From: Paenibacillus cisolokensis
GTDB lineage: Bacteria; Bacillota; Bacilli; Paenibacillales; Paenibacillaceae
Reading direction: 5' to 3'
DNA length: 64,000 nt
Assembly (NCBI RefSeq): GCF_018403665.1
Contig: NZ_BOVJ01000042.1
Coordinates: 1-64,000 of the forward strand
Shown: in pieces, positions 27,970 through 37,097 of the stretch
Layout of the letters: every line of letters starts with the position of its first letter
Numbering within the stretch: position 1 is the stretch's first letter
Notes under the pieces: generated by a model
Seen by the model: only the letters and a program-made list of their open reading frames with translations
The model's database searches: none
What the model was told of the DNA's origin: nothing
Translations under genes and position numbers: made by a program

Positions 27970-29329
27970 TTTTTTTGTGCAAGCCTTTGTTGTAATATAC
28001 CGCAATCAGGAAGACAAACCAGAGCGGTCCGACCACGAGGGCGATCCGCGTGTCCGGCGAGAAAGCCATCAGGACGATGACCAGAGCCAGAAACGCCAAG
28101 GACAGATAGGAGCTGTAAGGCGCCCAGGGCATTTTGTAGGCCAGCTGGCTCCGCTCGGTTTCGGACAGCGATTTGCGGAACCGCAGCTGCGAAATGAGGA
28201 TTACCGCCCAAGTCCATACCGCTCCGAACGTGGCAATGCTCGTCACCCAGATGAATACTTTTCCGGAACCAGGTAGTTCAGCACGACGCCGACGAGCAGC
28301 GCGAGCGCGGAGACAATAATGGCGGTTGCGGGTACGCCTCTCTTGCTCAACCGATTGAATTTCGGAGAAGCTTCCCGTTGTTGTGCCAGATTGAACAGCA
28401 TGCGTCCGGTGCTGAAAATCCCGCTGTTGCAGGAGGACAAAGCCGCCGTCAGCACGACAAAGTTGATGATGCCCGCCGCATACGGAATGCCGATCTGATC
28501 GAAGGTCATGACGAACGGGCTGCCTTTTGCCCGATTTCATTCCAGGGATAAATGGACATGATCACGAACAGAGCGCCGACGTAGAAAATGAGAATTCTCC
28601 AGAAAACGCTGTCAATAGCGCGGGACAGCGACTTTCTAGGGTTTTGAACCTCGCCGGCGGTAACCCCGATCATTTCAATCCCCAGATAAGCGAACATGAC
28701 CATCTGCAACGATAAAAATACGCCTTTGAAACCGTTTGGAAAAATCCGCCGTTCTCCCACAAATTACTGATACCGGTCGGGATGCCGCCGTTGCCGATAC
28801 CGAAGGCAATCATACCGACTCCAAGCACAATCATGGAGATGATGGCTACAATTTTAATCAGCGCAAACCAGAATTCCAGCTCGCCGTAAGCTTTGACGGC
28901 AATCAGGTTGACAGCGCTCATGATGACCAGCGCGGCCAATGCCCAGATCCAGCGCGGCACGTCCGGGAACCAGAACCCCATATATACGGCGACCGCCGTA
29001 ATTTCCGCCATGCAGGTAATGACCCACAAAAACCAGTAGTTCCAGCCGGTCAAATATCCGAACAGAGGTCCCATATAGTTGCGTGCGTATCGGCTGAAGG
29101 AACCGGCAACCGGGTTGTGAACGGCCATTTCCCCAAGCGCGCGCATGATGAAAAAGATCGCGAGGCCGCCAAGGGCGTAAGCAAGTAAAATCGCAGGCCC
29201 CGCCAATTTGATGGCGGATGCGGAACCGAGAAACAATCCGACCCCGATCGCCGCTCCCAGGGACATCAACGTGATGTGCCGTTGTTCAAGCCCCCGTTTC
29301 AACTCGGTTGTGTTGGAATGATTGCTCAT
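27953..29329 (-). CDS. Amino acid permease (APC superfamily, AAP family), three frameshifts
   Basis: Twelve-helix transporter, 459 residues when restored, opening with RGLEQRHITLMSLGAAIGVG, the AAT/GabP-type start. Three single-base losses: T at about 28745 (giving GGFFPNGFKGVFLSLQMVMF), A at about 28515 (GQKGSPFVMTFDQ) and A at about 28260 (LVPEKVFIWVTSIATFG). The ATG at 29329 follows AAAGGGG. A perfect CcpA box lies upstream at 29353-29366. Given the alanine dehydrogenase, alanine racemase and AdeR-like regulator downstream, alanine or a related amino acid is a plausible substrate, but the sequence does not settle it. Confidence 0.85.
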
Positions 29330-29352
29330 GTTGAAACCCCTTTCAACTTTTT

Positions 29353-29366
29353 TGTAAGCGCTGTCA
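29353..29366 (-). promoter_or_regulatory. Catabolite-responsive element (CcpA site)
   Basis: TGTAAGCGCTGTCA matches the cre consensus TGWAANCGNTNWCA at every position. It lies 24 bases upstream of the amino acid permease start, so glucose repression is expected. Confidence 0.75.
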
Positions 29367-29566
29367 ATCTCATCAAGTATGCCGAAGCAAATGGAATCGT
29401 TCATTTTGTTTCGTTCGGCATCTTTATCGTACTGCAAAATGGAACGTTCGGATTTGTTTCATAGTGAGAAATTTTCCGGCCGCTTTTGTGGTATTCTACA
29501 AATGTCAGTCTGTTATTGGGGCGGTGTGTCCGCTTTTGGCAAAATTGATGGTAGGAGAGTATGAGA

Positions 29567-30809
29567 ATGGATCAAGTCATCAATCCGTTTGACCGGGGCT
29601 TCGATAGTCTGGATACGTTGGCGGAGGCGATCTACGGCGCGCTCCGCTGTCCGGTCACGATCGAAGACGCCAATCACCGGCTGTTGGCATACAGCTCTCA
29701 TGAAGATATGACAGATCCCGCCCGAATTTCGACCATTATGGGACGCAAGGTTCCGCAAAAGTGATCAGCTCGCTATGGAGAAACGGCGTGATGAAGCGTC
29801 TTTTGCAGAGCGAAATTCCGGTCCGCATCTCCGCGGTGGAGGAGATCGGGCTGGGGGACCGGGTGGCCGTCGCGATCCGAAAAAATCAGGATGTGCTCGG
29901 TTTTATCTGGGTATTGGAAGTGAACGAGCCGCTCGGCGAACCGGAGCTGCGTCAGCTCCAATGGGCAGCCGAAGCTGCCCGCTCGCAACTGGACCGGCTT
30001 CAGATGAAATCCCGGAAAGAGGAGAAAAGCTATCACGATTTTTCTGGCAGCTACTGACCGGCCACCTGAAATCGGACGAAATCGTTCGCGGAAGGGCGAA
30101 GCAGCTGGGGCTGCAGCTGCCGGAACGGTATCACGTGACCGTGCTCCAGTTCGATGCGCCCATCTCGGACAAGCTGCACCAGCAAATTCGTTATACATTG
30201 GAAACGACGCCTTTCGTCCGGATCGTCCTGCATGCGGTGACCGATTCCCAATTGGTGCTGCTGGCGGCGGCGCCTTCCCCCTCTGCGGATGATGAGGAGG
30301 AGCCGCAGGAGCCGCTCCTGCGAATGGTCCGCCAAATGAAGCAGCGATTCGGGATTTCGCCTGTCCAAAGCTGCAGCGGGATGATCTACGACGACTACGC
30401 CATGGTGGAACGAAGCTACCAGGAAGCCTCCGCGCTGCTGCAGATCAAGCAGCGGTTTCCCGAGGAGACGAAAGCGGTGTTTAACTACACCGATCTGGGT
30501 TATTACCGCTATCTCCCTCATATTTTGCAGGAAAAGCAGCTGCACCGGTTCGAAAATCCCGCGCTGCGAAAAATACGGAAGTATGACCGCGAACACCACA
30601 GCCGCCTGCTGCAAACGCTCGAAGTTTTCCTGAACAACGACAGCAATGTCAAAGCTGCGGCGGAGCTGCTGCATATTCACATTAACACGCTCACCTACCG
30701 CTTGAAGCGTATCGCCGAGATCGGGGGGATCGATCTGAACAGCATGGATCAGAAGGTTACGCTCTATCTCGATTTGAAGACGGAAAAATGGAGCAGTAAC
30801 CGGGAATGA
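29567..30809 (+). CDS. PucR/CdaR-type regulator, AdeR-like, two frameshifts
   Basis: Restored to 414 residues by adding A at about 29757 (VPQKVISSLWRNGVMKRLL) and T at about 30042 (SYHDFFWQLLTGHLKSDE). It has an N-terminal GAF-like sensor region, a GGDEF-like central fold and a C-terminal PucR helix-turn-helix (NVKAAAELLHIHINTLTYRLKRI). I chose the ATG at 29567 because TAGGAGAG is 8 bases away; the ATG at 29561 is too close. B. subtilis AdeR is a PucR-family activator of ald, and here ald is the next gene, 135 bases on. I infer the same role. Confidence 0.82.
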
Positions 30810-30886
30810 CGTTCCATTGCGCAGCGGAGGCTTTGTTTATTTTCACAAGACCCCGGCTATTTTTTCTGAATTTGAAACAACGAAAT

Positions 30887-30908
30887 AAAGCGCTTTCTCC
30901 CTTATACT
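30887..30908 (+). promoter_or_regulatory. ald promoter region with cre-like palindrome
   Basis: A TATACT -10 element (30903-30908) follows the perfect palindrome AAAGCGCTTT (30887-30896), a core seen in catabolite-responsive elements. No good -35 is spaced from the -10, as expected for an activator-dependent promoter. Confidence 0.45.
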
Positions 30909-30944
30909 TGCGGTAGACCGCAAAACAAAAGGGGAGATACTGAT

Positions 30945-32078
30945 ATGAAAATCGGAATTCCGAAAGAAATTAAGAACAACGAAAACCGGGTGGCGATCAC
31001 GCCGGCGGGCGTCGACGCTTTCGTCAAAGCCGGACACGAAGTGATGATCGAAACGAATGCCGGAGTCGGAAGCGGTTTCACCGATGAGGACTACGCCGCA
31101 GCCGGGGCGACGATTTTGCAACAGGCGGCCGACGTCTGGGCCGGCGCCGATATGGTCATGAAAGTGAAAGAGCCGCTGTCGTCCGAATACGGCTATTTCC
31201 GTGACGGACTGATTTTGTTCACGTACTTGCATCTGGCGGCGGAGCCGGGATTGACCCGGGCGCTGATGGACAAAGGCGTTACCGCCGTCGCTTACGAAAC
31301 CGTGGAAGTGAATCGCACGCTGCCGCTTTTGACGCCTATGAGCGAAGTGGCCGGCCGGATGGCGCCGCAAATCGGCGCGCAGTTTTTGGAAAAGCCTTAC
31401 GGCGGCAAAGGCGTTCTGCTCGGAGGCGTGCCCGGCGTGAAGCGGGCCAAAGTGACGATTATCGGCGGAGGCATCGTAGGCACCAATGCGGCGAAAATCG
31501 CCGTCGGGCTCGGCGCTAACGTGACGATTATCGACCTGAATCCGGAACGTCTGCGTCAATTGGACGATATTTTCGGCAGCGGCCTGCAAACGATGATGTC
31601 CAATCCGTTCAATATTGCCGAAGCGGTGGCGGAATCCGATCTGGTCGTGGGGGCGGTGCTCATTCCGGGCGCAAAAGCGCCGAAGCTGGTTACGGAAAGC
31701 ATGATCCGCTCCATGAAGCCGGGTTCGGTCGTTGTGGATGTGGCGATCGACCAGGGCGGGATTATCGAGACGGTAGACCGCATCACGACCCATGACGACC
31801 CGACGTTTGTCAAACACGGTGTCGTCCACTACGCTGTCGCGAACATGCCGGGGGCCGTTCCGAGAACGTCGACGATCGCGCTGACCAATGTGACCTTGCC
31901 GTACGCCCTGCAAATTGCCAATAAAGGCGTCATCCGCGCCGTGAAGGAGAACAAGGCGCTGCTTCAAGGGGTCAATGTCGCAGCGGGAAGCGTGACGTAC
32001 AAAGCGGTGGCCGACAGCCTTGGCCACGAATACGTCCCGGTCGAAGAGGCGCTGGAGAAAATTCCGTCTGTCCTGTAA
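30945..32078 (+). CDS. ald: Alanine dehydrogenase
   Basis: Intact 377-residue NAD-dependent enzyme converting L-alanine to pyruvate and ammonia. It begins [20 protein letters not shown], the strongly conserved pyruvate-binding start. The Rossmann motif [13 protein letters not shown] lies near residue 180, and substrate loops [10 protein letters not shown] and [19 protein letters not shown] are present. AGGGGAGA precedes the ATG. In spore-formers Ald supports alanine use and sporulation. It is flanked by the AdeR-like regulator and alanine racemase, forming an alanine module. Confidence 0.95.
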   Translation: MKIGIPKEIKNNENRVAITPAGVDAFVKAGHEVMIETNAGVGSGFTDEDYAAAGATILQQAADVWAGADMVMKVKEPLSSEYGYFRDGLILFTYLHLAAEPGLTRALMDKGVTAVAYETVEVNRTLPLLTPMSEVAGRMAPQIGAQFLEKPYGGKGVLLGGVPGVKRAKVTIIGGGIVGTNAAKIAVGLGANVTIIDLNPERLRQLDDIFGSGLQTMMSNPFNIAEAVAESDLVVGAVLIPGAKAPKLVTESMIRSMKPGSVVVDVAIDQGGIIETVDRITTHDDPTFVKHGVVHYAVANMPGAVPRTSTIALTNVTLPYALQIANKGVIRAVKENKALLQGVNVAAGSVTYKAVADSLGHEYVPVEEALEKIPSVL

Positions 32079-32088
32079 CGATGTCCGT

Positions 32089-32114
32089 CTCCTCCGGGCT
32101 TCGGTCCGGAGGAG
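32089..32114 (+). terminator. Hairpin between ald and alr
   Basis: Perfect 9-bp stem CTCCTCCGG (32089-32097) with CCGGAGGAG (32106-32114) and an 8-base loop. No T-run follows, so it may be a weak terminator or a processing/stability element between the two genes. Confidence 0.4.
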
Positions 32115-32167
32115 GGATGCAATTGCCGCATCGGACAGCAACGTTGCCAGAACGGAGGCGCTACATC

Positions 32168-33427
32168 ATGTTTGGTTACAGAGAGACTTGGGCCGAAGTT
32201 TCGCTCGACGCCATAGCCCATAATGTAAGGGCGATCAAAGCGGGGATCAAGCCTTCCTGCCGCTTCATGGCGGTGGTTAAGGCGGACGGTTACGGTCATG
32301 GCGCGGTCCAGACCGCCAAGGCGGCGCTTGAAGCCGGAGCCGATCGGCTGGGCGTGGCCTTGTTGGACGAGGCGTTGCAGCTGCGGGTGTCCGGCATCGA
32401 TTGCCCCATTCTCGTGCTGGGGTACATGCCCCCCGCGTCCGTCGAAGCGGCTGTAAAACATCGCATCGCCGTGACCGTATCCACCAGGGAAGAGCTGGAA
32501 GCCGTGATGGAATGCGCGGCCAGCCATCGGCAGCATGCCGATGTGCATTTGAAAGTGGATACGGGGATGTCGCGGCTCGGCGTAACCGACCGCGAGACGG
32601 CTCTTGACCTGGCGCGGCTGGCAGCAAGCTCGCCATGGATCAGGCTGGAAGGAATCTTTACGCATTTTGCCAGCGCCGATAGTCCGGATGAGACGTACAC
32701 CCGGGGCCAGTTCCGGACGTTTCTGGCTTATATCGCGCATCTGGAGCGCCACGGTATCCGGGTACCGGTCAAGCACTGCTGCAACAGCGCGGCGACCCTG
32801 CGTTTTCCGGAGATGCATCTGGATATGGTTCGGGTCGGCATCAGCTTGTACGGTTTGCTGCCTTTTGCCGGACCTGTGCCGGGATTGCCCGAGCTGCGGC
32901 CGGCGATGCAGTGGAAAACGAGAATTGCGTCGTTGAAGCAGATACCCGCCGGGCAGCCGGTCGGATACGGCTGTACGTATCGGCCGGAACGGACCAGCCG
33001 GATCGCGGTCATTCCGGCCGGGTATGCCGACGGGCTGTCCCGCCGGTTGTCCAACCGGGGCAGCATCATGATCGGCGGACGGAAAGCGCCGATCGTCGGC
33101 AGGGTATGCATGGACCAGACGATGGCAGATGTCAGCGCCATCCCCGGCGTTCGGGTCGGGGACGAAGCGATCCTGTTCGGCTGCGCCGAAAAAGGCTGCC
33201 TGCCGGTCGATGAGATGGCTTCCCGGCTGGATACGATCCACTACGAAATCGTCTGTACGGTCGGCAAGCGGGTTCCCCGCGTATACTTGCGGGGAGGGAC
33301 GGTTATCGAGACCGTCAACCATGTGCTCTCGCAGACGGAAGCTTTATGCTGTCATTCTGCCGAATCATCCGGCACTTTGTCATTACACGCCACAGGAGGT
33401 CATCATGAATCAGCAGGTAGGAATTAG
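32168..33427 (+). CDS. alr: Alanine racemase
   Basis: PLP-dependent enzyme interconverting L- and D-alanine for peptidoglycan (and spore germination control). PLP Lys38 is in the motif AVVKADGYGHG. The fold-type III barrel follows, with VDTGMSRLG, HCCNSAATLRFP, VRVGISLYGL, IPAGYADGLSRRL and the C-terminal GRVCMDQTMADVS. The ATG at 32168 with CGGAGG upstream is preferred. At 419 residues it is about 30 longer than usual, because the C terminus runs past the normal end (around VPRVYL) and over the start of the GAPDH gene by 23 bases. A missed base in that tail cannot be excluded. Confidence 0.92.
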   Translation: MFGYRETWAEVSLDAIAHNVRAIKAGIKPSCRFMAVVKADGYGHGAVQTAKAALEAGADRLGVALLDEALQLRVSGIDCPILVLGYMPPASVEAAVKHRIAVTVSTREELEAVMECAASHRQHADVHLKVDTGMSRLGVTDRETALDLARLAASSPWIRLEGIFTHFASADSPDETYTRGQFRTFLAYIAHLERHGIRVPVKHCCNSAATLRFPEMHLDMVRVGISLYGLLPFAGPVPGLPELRPAMQWKTRIASLKQIPAGQPVGYGCTYRPERTSRIAVIPAGYADGLSRRLSNRGSIMIGGRKAPIVGRVCMDQTMADVSAIPGVRVGDEAILFGCAEKGCLPVDEMASRLDTIHYEIVCTVGKRVPRVYLRGGTVIETVNHVLSQTEALCCHSAESSGTLSLHATGGHHESAGRN

Positions 33428-34472
33428 CGGCACGGGCAGAATCGGCCGGCTGTTAATCCGGAAAGCGTTTGCGTCCGGCATCCCGGGGGCGCAAGTTACG
33501 GTAATCAATTCGACAAGCCCGATCGGGACGGTAGCGCATTTGCTGAAATACGATACGGTGCACGGCAAATGGGACGCCGACATTCAAGTCGAAACAGACA
33601 AGCTGATCATCAACGGGCAAGAGGTGGCATTCGTTTCGGAGCGCGACCCGTCGCTGCTGCCGTGGGCCAGATACGGGATTGACATCGCGATCGACGCCAC
33701 AGGCAAGTTCAACGACCGTCCGGGAGCGTCGAAGCATTTGACGGCGGGCGCGAAGCGCGTCGTCGTGACGGCCCCCGGCAAAGACCTGGATCTGACGGTC
33801 GTGATGGGCGTCAACGAATCGAGCTACGATCCGGACAAGCATACGCTGTTGTCCACCGCATCGTGCACGACGAACTGCCTTGCGCCGGTGCTGCATATTC
33901 TCGACCGCGCGTTCGGCATCGCCTCCGGCTGGATGACGACGGTTCACGCCTATACGAACGATCAGAACCATCTCGACAATCCGCACAAGGACTTGCGGCG
34001 CGCGCGGGCCTGCACGCAATCGATCGTGCCGACTTCCACCGGTGTCGGCAAAGCGCTGGCCGGGGTGCTGCCGCATCTGGCACCCGTCATTCGGGGGTTG
34101 TCGCTGCGCGTGCCGACGCAGGACGTTTCGCTTGTCGATTTGACGGCCGAGGTTCACCGTCCCGTATCCAAAGAAGAAGTGCAGCAGGCGTTCAAGACAG
34201 CAGTGCAAGGCACGCTCGCGCCGTATGTCGAGTACAACGAGCTGCCGCTCGTATCGTCGGACTACGTCGGCAATGACAAGTCGGCGGTTATCGACGGCCT
34301 TTCGCTGATGGCTTCAGGACGGCAAGTGAAGGTGCTGGCATGGTACGACAACGAATGGGCGTACGCCTGCCGGGTGCTGGATTTCGTCGCTCATGTCGCC
34401 GGACACCATGCGGAAAAGGGTGAGCGAACGATAAAGCAAAACGCCGATACGTTGACGCCGAGCGGGGTCTAG
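33405..34472 (+). CDS. gap: Type I glyceraldehyde-3-phosphate dehydrogenase
   Basis: Intact 355-residue enzyme. Rossmann motif GISGTGRIGRLLIRKAF is at the N terminus. The catalytic Cys154 is in SASCTTNC, with the partner His in WMTTVHAYTNDQ, the S-loop follows, and WYDNEWAYA is at the C terminus. AGGAGG sits 7 bases before the ATG, inside the end of alr. Genes of this position are not the glycolytic gapA-pgk-tpi operon, so it may be a second, gluconeogenic (GapB-like) or specialised GAPDH; I cannot decide cofactor preference from sequence alone. Note the ccpN gene at 41860, whose family represses gapB in B. subtilis. Confidence 0.88.
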   Translation: MNQQVGISGTGRIGRLLIRKAFASGIPGAQVTVINSTSPIGTVAHLLKYDTVHGKWDADIQVETDKLIINGQEVAFVSERDPSLLPWARYGIDIAIDATGKFNDRPGASKHLTAGAKRVVVTAPGKDLDLTVVMGVNESSYDPDKHTLLSTASCTTNCLAPVLHILDRAFGIASGWMTTVHAYTNDQNHLDNPHKDLRRARACTQSIVPTSTGVGKALAGVLPHLAPVIRGLSLRVPTQDVSLVDLTAEVHRPVSKEEVQQAFKTAVQGTLAPYVEYNELPLVSSDYVGNDKSAVIDGLSLMASGRQVKVLAWYDNEWAYACRVLDFVAHVAGHHAEKGERTIKQNADTLTPSGV

Positions 34473-34529
34473 CTTTTTACGGAGAATGCGGAACGAATTT
34501 TGCCGCCGACGGAAAGGGGACGAATCGCG

Positions 34530-35629
34530 TCAGTTCTTGGGCACGGTTCCATGCCCTCGTTTCTTCACCAACGCAATGCAGAACAGCAGCATCGGCACGC
34601 CGAGCAGTACCGTCAATACCGTAAAAGTAACCGAGGTCCCGAGGGCATGGATAAGTTCCTGCAGGTTGTTTGCAATCCAGTGACTGAACACAATTAAAAT
34701 AAAACCGAGCGGGTAGACAATAGGCCGGTAATCGGACAGGTTCATCCATTGAGCGGCGGCAAGCACGAGTACGTAAAAAACAAATAAATTTTCATAAAAG
34801 CGCCAAATACCCAAATCGCGGTATACAGCGATTCCAGATGAGAGAAAAATTCGACCAGGCTGATGTACCTTGCCAAAATGAGAAAGGGATAAGTGAAATG
34901 GCCCGTAATTTCTCCCAGGAGCAGCAGCGTCACCAAATTGGCAACCACCAACGTCACGATCACCGCGATTAAAGCGATCGAGACGCTTTTGGCCGCTTTC
35001 TCGCGGTCGCTGACAAAAGGAAGAAGAAACGAGACGGTAATAAATTGGCAGTACCAGGACTGCAGCACAATCGAGCCCGCAATCGAAGGCATAATCCCTT
35101 CCGGCATGACCGGAAAAATATTCATAGGCTTCAGATCGGGTATGATCGGAAGCGCGTTCGATAAGAAAAGAACGATAAAAACAGGCAGGATAAGCTGCGC
35201 GAATCTGCCCGTTATTTCTACGCCTCCGCGCGAGGCTAATGCGCATACCAGCACCATGGTGCCCGTCACGACGATGAGCGGGGTCTCAGGGAGAAAGGCC
35301 TCGCTCACGAATTCGCCGTACAGACGAGTGGTACCGCTGTTGATATATAAATAGATAAACAGAATCAGGAACCCGACCGCTTTTCCGGGCCATCGTCCGA
35401 TAATTCGCTCGCTTGCCTGGACGATATTATGACCCGGATACATGTCATGAAGTTTGAAAGCCAGATAGATGGCCATCCATCCGCTCAAAGACCAAATTGG
35501 CGAAATCCACAAATCCTGTTTCGCATATCGGAACGAAATCGACGGCGAATTGAGAATCGCCGTAGGGGCAATGACCAAATACATCATCATTCCCAGCTGC
35601 AGTGCAGAAATTTTCCCTTTCTCGATCAT
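34530..35629 (-). CDS. GerAB-type germinant receptor permease subunit, one frameshift
   Basis: Ten-helix APC-like subunit of a nutrient-germinant receptor in the spore inner membrane, 366 residues when restored. It opens MIEKGKISALQLGMMMYLVI, typical of the GerB family (spore germination permease). One T is missing at about 34776 (six T should be seven), rejoining FMKIYLFF to YVLVLAAAQWMNLSDYRP. I prefer the ATG at 35629, with GAGGG 8 bases upstream, over the TTG at 35635. It is the last gene of the first ger operon (order A-C-D-B). This subunit is thought to bind the germinant. Confidence 0.85.
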
Positions 35630-35653
35630 TGTCAATGCCCTCTTTCCACGCGT

Positions 35654-35893
35654 TTATTTCTCGAAAATTGTCCCCAGCGGTTTATAAATGGCGTTCATCA
35701 AATGCGTAGGTCCCGGCATTTCCGGATAAAACATGAGCAGGAATGCCAGAATTCCTCCCAAAACGGTTAAAACGGCAAAGGCCGTCTTCTCCTTTTTCAT
35801 TTCTCTCTTCATTTTCGGCCATTCGTATACGGTCATGATCGCCAATATGACCGCTATTCCCAGTATAAAAGCCCATCTCATCGTTTCACTCAC
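35654..35893 (-). CDS. Small two-helix germinant-receptor accessory (D-type) protein
   Basis: Intact 79-residue membrane protein: helix 1 MRWAFILGIAVILAIMTVY, a strongly basic loop (KMKREMKKEK) and helix 2 AFAVLTVLGGILAFLLMFY. Such small two-helix D subunits accompany many ger operons in Bacillus species and modulate receptor activity. It sits 2 bases after the GerC gene, so the two are coupled. A second, different D-type gene closes the other ger operon at 49500. Confidence 0.7.
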   Translation of the reverse strand: MSETMRWAFILGIAVILAIMTVYEWPKMKREMKKEKTAFAVLTVLGGILAFLLMFYPEMPGPTHLMNAIYKPLGTIFEK

Positions 35894-35895
35894 CT

Positions 35896-37080
35896 CTATT
35901 CCGGCTTAATAATGCTTTTACCGGTCATTCCCGGCCTTGAAATGACGGTCCTTGTCTCCAGTTTCACTTTCAATTTCGGAAAGATCTCATCCCAGCGATC
36001 CTGAGCCCGCTTCCACGCTTTCGGATACTTTCGGTAAAAAGCGTCGGCAAAACCGAAAATGTCGGCGTTCATGTTTTGTGCTTTCGTCAGGGCCAGCTTC
36101 ATCCGATGCTCAATATCGTTTCCGAGTTCCGTCTCCAGCTCTTTAACATTGTTCGGTTCCATCAGATTCAGGTCTGTCGTATTTTCAACGATATCGTTCA
36201 GCGTCTCAATCCGGGCCGTGATGCTCCAGTTATCGCCGTCAATGTGCGGGACCAATGCCGTACTGCTTTTTTTCAGTTCGAAGGATACATATCCTTGCGT
36301 ATTTTTCGGGGAGAAGGTGATGGTGGCCAAATTGATTTCGTTTCTCAGCCACATAACCCCCCTGGTGGCGTATTCGTTTATGCGGCCGACCATTTTCCCG
36401 TTTTTCAAAACGGCGGAGCCCATAATAAACGGAAACGGCGTTTGGTTTTTGAAGCCCGGTTGGATTTCCAACCAGGGGACGATTGCAGCCTTGGATTTGC
36501 CTGCCATCATTTGCGCCAATTCTTTCAACGTAATATTCAACCCGGTTTGGGACTTGGCCACTTCCCGCAGCTTATCTGCGATCGTTCGTTCAATCGAAGG
36601 CGGAAGCATCAGCACATCTTTCGCCAGCCCTTTGCTGACGAATACGTTGCCGCGTTCTCGCGGAGCGGGGTGCCGGGTCAAAAATTCGATCGGTTCGCCA
36701 ATGCCTTGCTTTGCTAATCTTTCCCCGAAAATAAACACCTCGTCATGTCCCCAAAACACTTTGCGCGGCAGCATTCGCTGCAGCTTGGATGTCGCATCCG
36801 CCAGGGTGAGCCCTGGCGCGGATCGAACGACGGATACATTGGCCCCCCCGCCGCTGGAGTCGGACATCCCTCCTATCTGTTGACCGCCTGTGCCTGATTG
36901 AGATGTAACATATATATTTACGGACAGCTCAGGGTAACGATCTTCCGTCAGATCGATACCAGCCGCTGTAATGATCGCCAGATCGTTCACTTCCGTTCGG
37001 TCCCAGCAGCCGGCCAGCAACAGAGAGTGGATGGAAAAGAAAAGCAGGAGAAGAACGGTTTTTCGTTTCGTCGTATCCAT
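35896..37080 (-). CDS. GerAC-type germinant receptor lipoprotein
   Basis: Intact 394-residue Ger(x)C lipoprotein. The ATG at 37080 follows AAAGGAGG. The signal peptide ends in lipobox LLAGC, giving the canonical CWDRTEVNDLAIITAAGID start of the mature protein. A C-terminal Ger(x)C domain of beta-sheets follows. It anchors to the outer face of the spore inner membrane as part of the A-B-C receptor. It lies 17 bases downstream of the GerA gene in the same operon. Confidence 0.9.
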   Translation of the reverse strand: MDTTKRKTVLLLLFFSIHSLLLAGCWDRTEVNDLAIITAAGIDLTEDRYPELSVNIYVTSQSGTGGQQIGGMSDSSGGGANVSVVRSAPGLTLADATSKLQRMLPRKVFWGHDEVFIFGERLAKQGIGEPIEFLTRHPAPRERGNVFVSKGLAKDVLMLPPSIERTIADKLREVAKSQTGLNITLKELAQMMAGKSKAAIVPWLEIQPGFKNQTPFPFIMGSAVLKNGKMVGRINEYATRGVMWLRNEINLATITFSPKNTQGYVSFELKKSSTALVPHIDGDNWSITARIETLNDIVENTTDLNLMEPNNVKELETELGNDIEHRMKLALTKAQNMNADIFGFADAFYRKYPKAWKRAQDRWDEIFPKLKVKLETRTVISRPGMTGKSIIKPE

Positions 37081-37097
37081 ACAAATCCTCCTTTCGG

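Noticed and set aside
30843-33322. Two long minus-strand open frames opposite ald and alr
   Set aside because: Both are shadows of well-supported plus-strand enzymes, with no promoter or family signature.
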